From: Verrucomicrobiota bacterium
GTDB taxonomy: Bacteria > Verrucomicrobiota > Kiritimatiellia > UBA8416 > JABMPJ01
NCBI GenBank assembly: GCA_018648805.1
Contig: JABGQM010000007.1
Coordinates: 50,290 to 114,289, forward strand
Direction: 5' to 3'
Length of the DNA stretch: 64,000 nt
Below are positions 52,527 to 61,421 of the stretch, in pieces. A program made the position numbers and the translations under genes. The notes below the pieces were generated by a model. That model was not told the DNA's origin. It saw nothing but the letters and a program-made list of their open reading frames with translations, and did no database searches. Within the stretch, counting starts at the first letter, position 1. The number at the start of each line of letters is the position of its first letter.

Positions 52527-54395
52527 ATGTGTGGCATAGCTGGCATCTACAACCTGGCGCCCGGCCCGCCCCCCGGACAGGACACGCTGCAGGCCATGAC
52601 CGCCTCCTTCCGCTATCGCGGGCCCGATGAAGAGGGCTACTACACCGACGACCAGGTAGGGCTCGGCATCCGGCGCCTGGCGATTGTCGATATCGAGCAC
52701 GGCCAACAGCCCATGTTCAGCGATGGTCGCGACCTGGTATCGGTCTGCAATGGTGAAATCTATAACCACCTCGACCTGCGCGCCCGCCTGGAGGCCCGCG
52801 GCCACCCGTTCCGGACCCGCTGCGATGTAGAGGTGATCATCCCGATGTATCGCCACTACGGCCTGGATGGAATCCAACACTTCAACGGCCAGTTCGGGTT
52901 CGCCCTTTACGACCGTGCGCGGCGGCGCCTGGTTCTGGCACGCGATCAGATGGGTATTGCCCCGCTATTCTATGCCCGGGTCGGCGATACGCTCTTCTTT
53001 GCGTCCGAGATCAAGGGCCTCCTGGCCCACCCGGACATGCCGCGCGCCGTGGACCCGAAGGGGCTCGATCATATTCTGACCTTTCCCGGCCTGGTCAGCC
53101 CGCAAACCCTCTTCAAAGGCGTCAAGAGTCTGCCGCCCGGACACTTCCTGCTCGTGGAGAATGGCGAGATGTCACTGCACCACTACTGGGATCTCGACTA
53201 TCCGGCCGCCGACGCCATTGACCATAGCTGGGATGAGGCCACCGCCGCAGAGGCGCTCGAGGAGCGTCTCAGCGAAGCCGTGCGCCTGCGCCTGCAGGCC
53301 GATGTACCGGTCGGGTTCTACCTCAGCGGCGGACTGGACTCCTCGCTGGTGGCCAGCCTGATCGGCCGGCTCTCCCCCGCGACGCGCCACTCCTTCTCGA
53401 TCCGCTTCCCGGATGCCGCCATCGATGAAGGCGTGCACCAACACGCCATGGTGGAACGCCTCAACTGCACCCATCACGAGACAGCGTTCGACACCGATGC
53501 CATCAGTGAACGCATGCAGGCCATCGTGTACCACGCCGAGATGCCGCTCAAAGAGTCCTACAACACCTGCTCCCTCGCCCTCTCCGAGTTTGTACATCGT
53601 AACGGCATGAAAGTGGTCCTCACCGGCGAGGGCGCAGATGAACTGCTGGGCGGGTACGTCGGCTACCGCCTCGATCAAGAACGACAGCGCCAGGGCGCTG
53701 CGCCGGCGGATGCGGCCGACTTCCTGGAGCAGGAGCTGCAGGAGCGGCTGTGGGGGGATCCCCATTTCTTCTACGAAAAGCACTACTATGCGCACCGCGA
53801 GACCAAGCAGGCGCTCTATGCCGACGGCATCAACCAACAGTTCAGCGCGATTGACTGTACCGCCGCCCCCCTGCTGAACACCGCCAAGCTGGCCGCCCTG
53901 CACCCGTTCCACCGCAGGTCCTACCTCGACTGCAAGCTGCGCCTCGCCGATCACCTGCTCTCCGATCATGGCGACCGCGTGGCCTATGCCCATTCGGTCG
54001 AAGCGCGCTATCCCTTCCTCGACCTCGACCTCATCACGCTCATCACCACGCTGCCTCCATCACTGCTGCTCAAGGAGGGTGAAGAGAAGTCGCTGCTGAA
54101 ACGTGTCGCCCGCGGCCACGTGCCCGACAGCATCGTCAACCGGCGCAAGTTCGCCTTTGTCGCCCCGGGCAGTCCGCACCTGCTGCAACAGAACACAGCG
54201 TGGATTGAGGATATGCTCTCGACCGAACGTATTCGCCGCCAGGGCTACTTCAACCCAGCCACGGTCGAGCGACTGAAGCAGCGTTATCGACAGCCCGGGT
54301 TTTCGCTCAACACGACCTTCGAAGACGACTGGCTGATGATTGTGCTGACGTTTGGAATTCTGCTCGACACCTTCGCGCTGCCGGATTTCGCTTAG
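52527..54395 (+). CDS. asnB: Asparagine synthase-like glutamine amidotransferase
   Basis: This 622-residue class II amidotransferase opens MCGIAG, giving the N-terminal catalytic Cys. RYRGPDEEG, CNGEIYN and the glutaminase fold occupy about 1-210. The synthetase domain has YLSGGLDSSLVA (PP-loop) and ARYPFLDLD. It uses glutamine ammonia to amidate an adenylated carboxylate. Paralogues of AsnB are regular members of exosortase-A and exopolysaccharide loci, where the substrate is probably not aspartate. Third gene of the A-T/NadE-like/AsnB operon. Confidence 0.9.
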   Translation: MCGIAGIYNLAPGPPPGQDTLQAMTASFRYRGPDEEGYYTDDQVGLGIRRLAIVDIEHGQQPMFSDGRDLVSVCNGEIYNHLDLRARLEARGHPFRTRCDVEVIIPMYRHYGLDGIQHFNGQFGFALYDRARRRLVLARDQMGIAPLFYARVGDTLFFASEIKGLLAHPDMPRAVDPKGLDHILTFPGLVSPQTLFKGVKSLPPGHFLLVENGEMSLHHYWDLDYPAADAIDHSWDEATAAEALEERLSEAVRLRLQADVPVGFYLSGGLDSSLVASLIGRLSPATRHSFSIRFPDAAIDEGVHQHAMVERLNCTHHETAFDTDAISERMQAIVYHAEMPLKESYNTCSLALSEFVHRNGMKVVLTGEGADELLGGYVGYRLDQERQRQGAAPADAADFLEQELQERLWGDPHFFYEKHYYAHRETKQALYADGINQQFSAIDCTAAPLLNTAKLAALHPFHRRSYLDCKLRLADHLLSDHGDRVAYAHSVEARYPFLDLDLITLITTLPPSLLLKEGEEKSLLKRVARGHVPDSIVNRRKFAFVAPGSPHLLQQNTAWIEDMLSTERIRRQGYFNPATVERLKQRYRQPGFSLNTTFEDDWLMIVLTFGILLDTFALPDFA

Positions 54396-54414
54396 GTATC
54401 TCCGCCCTGGGCGG

Positions 54415-55272
54415 TCAGCCCATGAATCGGTCGGCCGCCCACTCCCTGATCAGCCCGATCAGGCGACGGCGGCCCGCGACCCCGGAGAAGGTGTGGTCGC
54501 AGTCCTGCATAAAATGGCTCACCACGCGGTCCCGCATCGCGACCCCCGGATACATGTCATAGAACTGATGGGCATAGTTGTAGCGGCGGTGATACTGGCC
54601 CGCAAAGACATACATCAACTCAACCCCGCGATCCACCAGGGCCTGGAGATCGGCCGCGGCTTCGTGATGGGGCGGCAGCTGCCACGCGAAGGCCGTCTCT
54701 TCGCCCGCGGCTGCCGCCCCGCCGCGATCGAACCAGCCTGCGACCCAGTGCAGCGTACGCACAATGAGGTTGCGAATACGGTCCGGGTTCAGAAGGAACA
54801 GGCCGTAGCGCCGCATGCAACAGCGCCAGGTCACGTAGCTGTACCCATCGATCAGAACCGCCCCCTGCACCCGCTTATCGGCCACGGCCGCACGATGGGC
54901 ATTATCGGCCGAAGAGCAATGCCCCACCAACACGAAGCGGGTGGTACCACAGCGTTGCGCCAGGTAGTCCATCGCCTCACGCACATCGGCGACGGCACGA
55001 TCACGTGTCAGGTGTTCGGAACGCGCCGTCCCACTATCGCCCAACCCGGTCAGATCGAAGCGCAACGACGGCACCCCGATATCCGCCAGCTGACGGGCCA
55101 GCTCAACGTTCATACGATAAGGGCCCACGCGGTGAATGGGTCCCACATTCCACATTAACACCACGGGCACATCGGATCCGGGGGGCGCGCCCGCCGGCTC
55201 ACACAGCATGCCCTGCAAATGCTGTTCGGAACCGAACACCACGCACCGCTCAAGAGCCCGCAGCGGTGCCAC
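54415..55272 (-). CDS. Alpha/beta-hydrolase with Cys at the nucleophile elbow (exosortase-A hydrolase 1-like)
   Basis: This 285-residue alpha/beta-hydrolase has NVGPIHRVGPYRMNVELA and LRFDLTGLGDSG in its N-terminal half. The nucleophile elbow reads VGHCSSAD, so Cys119 occupies the usual Ser position. It resembles the hydrolase 1 found with exosortase A (recollection of TIGR03100; not searched). The start is GTG with GGAGG seven bases upstream; the preceding TAG overlaps it (TAGTG). Last gene of a four-gene coupled operon. It may act as a thioesterase or acyltransferase on carrier-bound intermediates (inference). Confidence 0.8.
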   Translation of the reverse strand: MAPLRALERCVVFGSEQHLQGMLCEPAGAPPGSDVPVVLMWNVGPIHRVGPYRMNVELARQLADIGVPSLRFDLTGLGDSGTARSEHLTRDRAVADVREAMDYLAQRCGTTRFVLVGHCSSADNAHRAAVADKRVQGAVLIDGYSYVTWRCCMRRYGLFLLNPDRIRNLIVRTLHWVAGWFDRGGAAAAGEETAFAWQLPPHHEAAADLQALVDRGVELMYVFAGQYHRRYNYAHQFYDMYPGVAMRDRVVSHFMQDCDHTFSGVAGRRRLIGLIREWAADRFMG

Positions 55273-56054
55273 TATGCGCCTCCTTCCATAATGTGCACCG
55301 TCCTATCCAGGGCCTCACGACCGAGCGCAGCACACTCGAAATCACGCATGTTACTCCACCCGCCGGCCTCGCTGACATGATGAACCGTCACGGCGCCGTG
55401 GGCGGCCAGATGATCATGGAGTTGGCCATAGTAAACGTCATGCGATGAGGTCACCATATGCACCTGCCCCACGGCGGCCGGAAGAGGGGCCGTCAGCAGG
55501 TCGATCCGGCTGATCTCATCCTGCAGGCCGGCAGGATAGAGCGCGCCCAGCCATTCCGTCGCCCCGGACGTTGTGGCCTGATGCACCGTAAGCAGGCGTT
55601 GATGCTGCTGCTGCATCGCCGCCAACTCATCAAGGAAGGTCGTCCCCCGGACCACGGTATCCCACAGAACGAGGTGCGAAATATCCGCCTCGCCAGTGGC
55701 CACTTCGTACGCCAGCGCTCCGCCCAAACGCAGCCCGACCAGCGCCACAGCGGTGGCGCCGGACATGTCGCGCAGCTCCTGCATGGCCAGGCGGCTGTCC
55801 GCCTGCCAGCGTGCCGGCCGCCCCTCGCCATCGGTGCCCGAGGAGTCACCCACCCCGAAGTAGTCAAAGCGCATCACGCCGAATCCCACCGCCGCCAGAC
55901 GATCCGCCAGCCGCCGCAGCATCCAGTGGGCACGCATGTATTCATGCCCGATCGACGAACAGAGCAGGACCGCCCCGCGCAGGGCGCGCCCATGCGGCGC
56001 ATGATAGACGCCCACCAACGGTTCCGCCGAATCGCCAAAGAGGAAAGAGGTCAT
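55272..56054 (-). CDS. Alpha/beta-hydrolase with Arg at the nucleophile elbow (exosortase-A hydrolase 2-like)
   Basis: This 260-residue alpha/beta-hydrolase shows LLCSSIGHEYMRAHW, MRFDYFGVGDSSG and an elbow VGLRLGGAL, in which Arg109 replaces the catalytic Ser. The similar GLR elbow is, as I recall, a feature of exosortase-A-associated hydrolase 2 (TIGR03101-like). The protein is either non-catalytic or uses another residue. ATG 56054 overlaps the stop of the SGNH gene (ATGA); a longer frame to 56267 lies inside that gene and is rejected. Confidence 0.8.
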   Translation of the reverse strand: MTSFLFGDSAEPLVGVYHAPHGRALRGAVLLCSSIGHEYMRAHWMLRRLADRLAAVGFGVMRFDYFGVGDSSGTDGEGRPARWQADSRLAMQELRDMSGATAVALVGLRLGGALAYEVATGEADISHLVLWDTVVRGTTFLDELAAMQQQHQRLLTVHQATTSGATEWLGALYPAGLQDEISRIDLLTAPLPAAVGQVHMVTSSHDVYYGQLHDHLAAHGAVTVHHVSEAGGWSNMRDFECAALGREALDRTVHIMEGGA

Positions 56055-56815
56055 GGGGCCCTTTCGCTCGCCGTAGGGTTCTCTGCGGCGGGAGCTCCCG
56101 CCACGGGCGCCACGCCAAAAGCCTTGAGCATCAGGTCGGCCATAAAGCGGTGGCCGCGCGCGTTGAAATGGGCCCCATCGGTGGTCAGCACGCCTGACGC
56201 CAGATCCTCCGGATTGTGGGCCGCGACGTACGCCAGAAACGGCTGTCTCAACTCGATGACGGCACAACGCTTCTTCCGCCCGATCGCCCTGATCAAGGCC
56301 GAGTAGTCGTCCAGCCGCTTGTCAAAAGTGTTGGTTCCCGGCCGCTTCTCCCCGTAGAGCGTGTGGGTCACCAGAACCGGTGCGGCCCCGTTTTGGCGGG
56401 TGCGCCATATGAGATCGCTGTACCCCAGCTCGAAAAGGGCGCGCTTGGCCGGCGAATCCTCGTAGTCCGGCTGCAGCAGATCGTTCATGCCGATCTCAAT
56501 AACCACAACCGTGGGGTTGGGCCACTTGATATCGCGGTCAAACTGGTCCCGCAACGCCCGCAGCTTCATACCGCCGACGCCCCGTCCCACGAGCTGAACA
56601 TCGCTGTACTGCCAGTCGGTCAGCATCGCGACCTGCATCAGTTCAATCCAACCGCCCGGCCGTTTGCCGTGCGCCGTAATCGAATCGCCGACGAAGATGA
56701 CGACATCGCCACGCTTCAAGGCGGGCACCGGTGCGGGCGCCACGCCATTCGTCGAGACCCCCTCGCCGTGTGCGGCGGCAACCACCAGCCAGAACCATAC
56801 CCATACGAGACGCAT
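56051..56815 (-). CDS. Exported SGNH/GDSL hydrolase
   Basis: This 254-residue protein has a signal peptide (WVWFWLVVAAAHGEG) and all SGNH blocks: IFVGDSITAHG (Ser), VGRGVGGMKL (Gly), IEIGMNDLL (Asn) and TTDGAHFNARGH (Asp, His). It is an esterase or lipase of the type acting on acylated glycans outside the cytoplasm. The ATG overlaps the TGA of the NRPS gene (TGATG), so it is coupled to it, unusual for a periplasmic partner of an NRPS. Confidence 0.87.
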   Translation of the reverse strand: MRLVWVWFWLVVAAAHGEGVSTNGVAPAPVPALKRGDVVIFVGDSITAHGKRPGGWIELMQVAMLTDWQYSDVQLVGRGVGGMKLRALRDQFDRDIKWPNPTVVVIEIGMNDLLQPDYEDSPAKRALFELGYSDLIWRTRQNGAAPVLVTHTLYGEKRPGTNTFDKRLDDYSALIRAIGRKKRCAVIELRQPFLAYVAAHNPEDLASGVLTTDGAHFNARGHRFMADLMLKAFGVAPVAGAPAAENPTASERAP

Positions 56816-59800
56816 CACTCACGCTCCTTGTCGCGCCGCCCGAGACGGCGCTTCAGGCGGGCGACGATACCGCCACGGTGGACGGAATCAGCCTTCTCGC
56901 CTGCGGGGTCACATGCCATCGCAACCTGCTCAAGCGTGCCCATCAGCATATCGTGCGGTGCCACCACGGCGCCGCACCGCTTCTGAATACGCGCAACCGC
57001 GCGGAGTGCCAAGAGCGAATGTCCCCCGCAGTCAAAAAAGTTGTCACGCAGGTCGAAGGTGTCACGGTCAAGCAGCTCACCCCATACCGCCGCCACAAGT
57101 TTCTGCGCCACGGTCTGCGGTGGAGCGCTCTCAGCCACGCTTCCACCCCCCGCCACGCCGATCGCCGCGAGGGCGTCACGATCCAGCTTGCCGTTGGGCG
57201 TCACCGGCAACGCGCCCATCTCAACAAAGGTGCGCGGCATCATGTAATCGGGGAGATGCTCGCGCAGGGCGCGGCGCAACACGGTCGCCGTGACGGCGGC
57301 ACCCGCGGCCGGCACATAGTAGGCCACCAGCGCCCGTTCACCGCCGCCCACCGCCTGCACCAGCACGGCCGCCTGGGCCACTGTTGGGCAGGCCGCCAGC
57401 GCCGCCTCCACTTCGCCCGGCTCGACGCGGAAGCCCCTGATCTTGACCTGGCGATCCATCCGCCCCAGGAAGGCCACCTGGCCATCGGGCTGCCAACAAG
57501 CCCGGTCACCCGTACGGTACATGCGCGCGCCGGCACGATCGCTGAAGGGGTCATCCCTGAACAGTGCCCCGGTCAGTTCCGGCCGGTTGACATAGCCGCG
57601 TGCCACGCCATCGCCACCCGTCCACAGCTCACCCGCCACCCCGGCCGGCACCGGCTGGAGGCGGGCGTCCAGAATATAGACCGACGTATTCGCAATCGGG
57701 CGCCCGATGGGCAGGGCCGCGCCGATAGCGGCCGCATCGGTGAGTGGACAGCAGCAGGTGAATGTTGTGTTCTCGGTCGGCCCATATCCATTAATCACCG
57801 TGCACCCATCCACCCCATCCACTACGCGCCGGACATGCTCCGCAGAGAGCACGTCACCACCCGCCAGGAGTTGTGTCACACCGTGCAGGTCAGCCAGCCG
57901 CTCGTCGACCATGGCCCGAAACAGCTCGGAGGAGAGCCAGAGCGTGTTGACCCCGTGCATACGGACCGCCGCACCGATCGCTTCGAGCGAGGGCGTGGCG
58001 GGGGGCAGCAATACCACGCGCCCCCCGTTGAGCAGCGGTCCCCATAGTTCGAGGGTCGACGCATCGAACGTCAGCGGGGCCATGTGCAGCATTCGAGTGG
58101 TGGCATCCAGCACAGCATAGTTGGTCTGCTTCACCAGTCGCACGACGTTGCGGTGCGTGACGGCGACCCCCTTGGGAGTACCGGTCGACCCGGAGGTATA
58201 CATGATGTAGGCCAGCGCCTCCGCATCGTGCCCGCTCTCCGGCCGGGTCTCCGCGCTGAGGGTGGCCCCAGCCATGGCCTCCGCCCATGTCAGCACGGGC
58301 CGTCCGGTGGCCGACGCCATCGTTTCCTCTCCCAGGATCAGCCGCATGCCGGTATCCTCGGCCATCAGCGCCAGGCGCTCGGCGGGATAACCCGCATCGA
58401 GGGGTACATAGGCCGCCCCGGCCTTGAGGACGGCCAGGATGGCCGTGAGCCGCTCGGGCGAGCGCGCCAGGCCAATCCCCACGCTGTCGCCAGACCGGAC
58501 ACCAGATCGCACAAGGGCATGGGCCAGCCGGTTGGCTTGCCGGTTCAGTTCACCGTAGCAAATCGCTTCGTCCGTACCGGCGCACACGGCGGCTACCGCC
58601 GCCGGGGTCCGCCCGGCCTGTTCCTCAAAAAGAGCATCGATGGTGGCATCGCGCGGGTAGGCCCGTTCGCACTGCCCCCACGCCCGGATCTTTGCCGCCT
58701 CGTCCGGCGGCAACAGCGACAGACCCGACAGCGGGGCACGCGGCGCGTCCACAACACTCGCCGCGAGCGTGATCAGGTGCCCCACCATGCGTGCGGCCGT
58801 GGCATCCTCGAAAAGGTCGCGACTGTACGTCAGCGCGACATCCAGGCCGGCAGCATTGCGCTCCACGGTGAGCAGCAGATCGGTCACCGCCGCATCGCGC
58901 TCGACCCACGCCGTCGTGACGCTGAGATCGCCCAGACGGTCGGGCTCGTTCAGGCTATCTTCAAACGTAAACAGCGTCTGAAATACCGGGGTTAGGCAGG
59001 CGTCCCTTGGGGGGGCCACAGCTTCGACCACATGCTGAAACGGCACCTCCATGTGGCTGAAGGCATCCAGGCAGATCCCTTGCACCTGACCCAGCAGGTC
59101 AAGGAATGACGGCGCGCCTTCGATACGGGTGCGAATGGCCACCGTGTTGACCAGGAAACCAACCAGGTCGACCAACTCCGGATCCATCCGAGTGGCGACC
59201 GGACACCCCACGACCAGGTCGTGGGCATTGCCGTAGCGCGACAGCAGCGCGACGTAGAGCGTCAGGAGGACGATGAAAGGGGTGGCACCCTCTTTCCGTC
59301 CAAGATCGAGCAGGGCATCCGCCAGGGCCGGCGGCAGATGCCCATTCCGGATGCCGCCATGATGGGTGCGCTGCAGCGGGCGGGAACGATCCAGCGGCAG
59401 CTCGAGTAATGGCAACGGTGCCTGCAGAATGGTGCGCCAATAGTCTAGTTGCCCGTCCAGGACACCCTCGCTGTGACGCGCACGCTGACGCCGTGCGTAG
59501 TCCGTATACTGAAGCGGCAGGTCAGGTAGCACCACCGGTCGCCCCTCTGCGCAAGCCGCATACGCCGCGGCCAGCTCACGCAACCAGATGCCGCGCGACC
59601 AACCGTCGAATACCGCGTGATGCAGCGTGCAGGCCAAGACATGCCGTTCGGGCTCCATGCGGAACAGCCGGGCCCGGAACAAGGGGCCCACGGCCAGGTT
59701 GAAGGGCGCGTTGGCATCCTCTGCCAGCGTCCCTTCCAGGTGAGCCTGAGCGATGGCATCGGCCTCATCACTGTAGTCCACAAGGGGCAACGCCAGCGTC

Positions 59801-60084
59801 ATAGGCGGGGCCACAAGCTGCATCGGTTCGTCGCCCTGGACCTCAAGGGTGGTTCGCAGGGCCGGGTGACGGGCCACGAGCGCCTCAAGGCTGGCGCGCA
59901 GGACCTCCGGCTCCAGCGGGCCGTTCAGCTTCAGGACAAACGGCAGGTTATAGAGGGGCGTGCCCGGCATGGCCTTCTCGATGAGCCACAACCGTTCCTG
60001 TGCAAAGGAAAGGGGAGCGGATGGCTCTACCGTATGTGCCACACCCAACGTTAACTGAGGGAGCCCATCACTGTCATATACCAT
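56815..60084 (-). CDS. Nonribosomal peptide synthetase module (C-A-T)
   Basis: This 1089-residue protein has a condensation domain (about 20-460, HHAVFDG at 155-161), an adenylation domain (about 470-980: YTSGSTGTPKG, FDASTLELWG, NGYGPTENTTF, YRTGDRACW, NGKLDRDAL) and a carrier domain (FFDCGGHSLLAL, Ser1023). There is no thioesterase or reductase end. Pocket residues read by eye (D-A-L-W-L-G-G-T-F) suggest a branched aliphatic amino acid such as Val; low certainty. It could condense its amino acid with an acyl group from the separate A-T protein. ATG 60084 chosen; TTG 60120 gives 12 more residues. Confidence 0.93.
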   Translation of the reverse strand: MVYDSDGLPQLTLGVAHTVEPSAPLSFAQERLWLIEKAMPGTPLYNLPFVLKLNGPLEPEVLRASLEALVARHPALRTTLEVQGDEPMQLVAPPMTLALPLVDYSDEADAIAQAHLEGTLAEDANAPFNLAVGPLFRARLFRMEPERHVLACTLHHAVFDGWSRGIWLRELAAAYAACAEGRPVVLPDLPLQYTDYARRQRARHSEGVLDGQLDYWRTILQAPLPLLELPLDRSRPLQRTHHGGIRNGHLPPALADALLDLGRKEGATPFIVLLTLYVALLSRYGNAHDLVVGCPVATRMDPELVDLVGFLVNTVAIRTRIEGAPSFLDLLGQVQGICLDAFSHMEVPFQHVVEAVAPPRDACLTPVFQTLFTFEDSLNEPDRLGDLSVTTAWVERDAAVTDLLLTVERNAAGLDVALTYSRDLFEDATAARMVGHLITLAASVVDAPRAPLSGLSLLPPDEAAKIRAWGQCERAYPRDATIDALFEEQAGRTPAAVAAVCAGTDEAICYGELNRQANRLAHALVRSGVRSGDSVGIGLARSPERLTAILAVLKAGAAYVPLDAGYPAERLALMAEDTGMRLILGEETMASATGRPVLTWAEAMAGATLSAETRPESGHDAEALAYIMYTSGSTGTPKGVAVTHRNVVRLVKQTNYAVLDATTRMLHMAPLTFDASTLELWGPLLNGGRVVLLPPATPSLEAIGAAVRMHGVNTLWLSSELFRAMVDERLADLHGVTQLLAGGDVLSAEHVRRVVDGVDGCTVINGYGPTENTTFTCCCPLTDAAAIGAALPIGRPIANTSVYILDARLQPVPAGVAGELWTGGDGVARGYVNRPELTGALFRDDPFSDRAGARMYRTGDRACWQPDGQVAFLGRMDRQVKIRGFRVEPGEVEAALAACPTVAQAAVLVQAVGGGERALVAYYVPAAGAAVTATVLRRALREHLPDYMMPRTFVEMGALPVTPNGKLDRDALAAIGVAGGGSVAESAPPQTVAQKLVAAVWGELLDRDTFDLRDNFFDCGGHSLLALRAVARIQKRCGAVVAPHDMLMGTLEQVAMACDPAGEKADSVHRGGIVARLKRRLGRRDKERE

Positions 60085-60206
60085 GGCACGAATCGTGGCC
60101 TCTGAGCAGTGAATCCGCAACCGAAAAAGCCAATGCCACTACAATTGCCTAGCCAACCATCGGCTCAGTGTGGAAGGATCAGGCCTATCAACCACAAACA
60201 TCGCTC

Positions 60207-61412
60207 ATGAATATTCTGCTGCTCAACCAGTTCTATCCACCTGATGTGGCGCCGACCGGATGCTACCTGCACGACCTGGCGCGCCAACTCGTGGTGCGCG
60301 GCCACAGCGTGACCGTCCTGGTCTCGCGCAGCGCCTACAACGGCGACCGTCAGTATCCTGCCTGCGAAACGATTGAGAGTGTCGAGGTCCAGCGCGTGGG
60401 CGGCCTGAATGTCAGTCGTCGCTACCTGCTTCTGCGCGCCCTCAGCTACGCCTGGTTTTTGCTCTGTCTGGCGATCCGCTTGCGGCGCTTGCGGCCCGTG
60501 CCGGACTTCATCCTCTGCCTCACCACGCCGCCCTTCGTCGGGGCGTTGGCCCGCGCCTTCAAAAGGCGCACGACCCGCTATGGTCACTGGATCATGGACC
60601 TCTATCCGGACGTGCTGTATGCCCACGGCATGCTGCGCCCGGCAAGCTGGCCGGCGCGGCGACTCGCCGGGCTGGCCCGCTACGCCATCGGCGGCGGCGT
60701 GTTCGCGGTGGGGCTGGGTGATGATATGGCTACGCGCATAATGCCCTATGCCGGTGGCCGCCACGTGGAAGCTCTGCCACTATGGCCGCTCGCCGCCGCC
60801 GCGCCTGATGCCGATGCCGCGCAGGCCCTGCGCCGCGAACGCGGATGGGAAGCGCGGGACCTCGTCATGATGTACTCCGGCAACATGGGCCGCGGGCACC
60901 GCTTCGGTGAATTCCTGGCCGCCGCCCAGTCGACCGCCGCCGACCCCACCGTGCGATGGGTCTTTGCCGGCGGCGGCAGGCGCCGTGGCGACGTAGAGCA
61001 GTTTGCCGCCGCGCATCCTGAAGCCGGCCTGGAGCTACAGCCCTACGCTGACGCCGACCACTTGGCCGCACACCTGCTCTCCGCCGACGTGCACCTGATG
61101 AGTCTCGACAAACGGTGGGAAGGATGCATGATACCCAGCAAGGTACAGGCGATCTGTCAGCTTGGCCGGCCGATCTTATTTGTGGGCGGTCGCGACAACA
61201 GTCCGGCCCGCTGGATTGAGCAGTACGAGGCGGGCTGGGTGGTGGACCAGGATGACACGGCCGGCATACAGGCTGCACTGGAGAGCGCGCGCGATCCGTT
61301 TGAACGCAGCCGTCGTGGCGCCAACGCACAACGCCTGGCGCGGGAACAGTTTGATGCGAAGCGCAACCGCAACCGTTTGTGTGACTTGATCGAACAGACA
61401 GAGCAGAGCTAG
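60207..61412 (+). CDS. Glycosyltransferase, WcaI-like GT4
   Basis: This 401-residue GT-B transferase has MNILLLNQFYPPDVAPTGCYLHDLA, which is the WcaI-type N-terminus, FILCLTTPPFVGALA, YSGNMGRGHRFGEF and a C-terminal donor domain (IPSKVQAICQLGRPILFVG). Such proteins transfer a sugar early in exopolysaccharide repeat-unit assembly. ATG 60207 starts the family-like sequence; the frame extends 13 codons upstream. It is divergent from the NRPS operon and lies nine nt before the next gene. Confidence 0.85.
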   Translation: MNILLLNQFYPPDVAPTGCYLHDLARQLVVRGHSVTVLVSRSAYNGDRQYPACETIESVEVQRVGGLNVSRRYLLLRALSYAWFLLCLAIRLRRLRPVPDFILCLTTPPFVGALARAFKRRTTRYGHWIMDLYPDVLYAHGMLRPASWPARRLAGLARYAIGGGVFAVGLGDDMATRIMPYAGGRHVEALPLWPLAAAAPDADAAQALRRERGWEARDLVMMYSGNMGRGHRFGEFLAAAQSTAADPTVRWVFAGGGRRRGDVEQFAAAHPEAGLELQPYADADHLAAHLLSADVHLMSLDKRWEGCMIPSKVQAICQLGRPILFVGGRDNSPARWIEQYEAGWVVDQDDTAGIQAALESARDPFERSRRGANAQRLAREQFDAKRNRNRLCDLIEQTEQS

Positions 61413-61421
61413 GCATCCATC

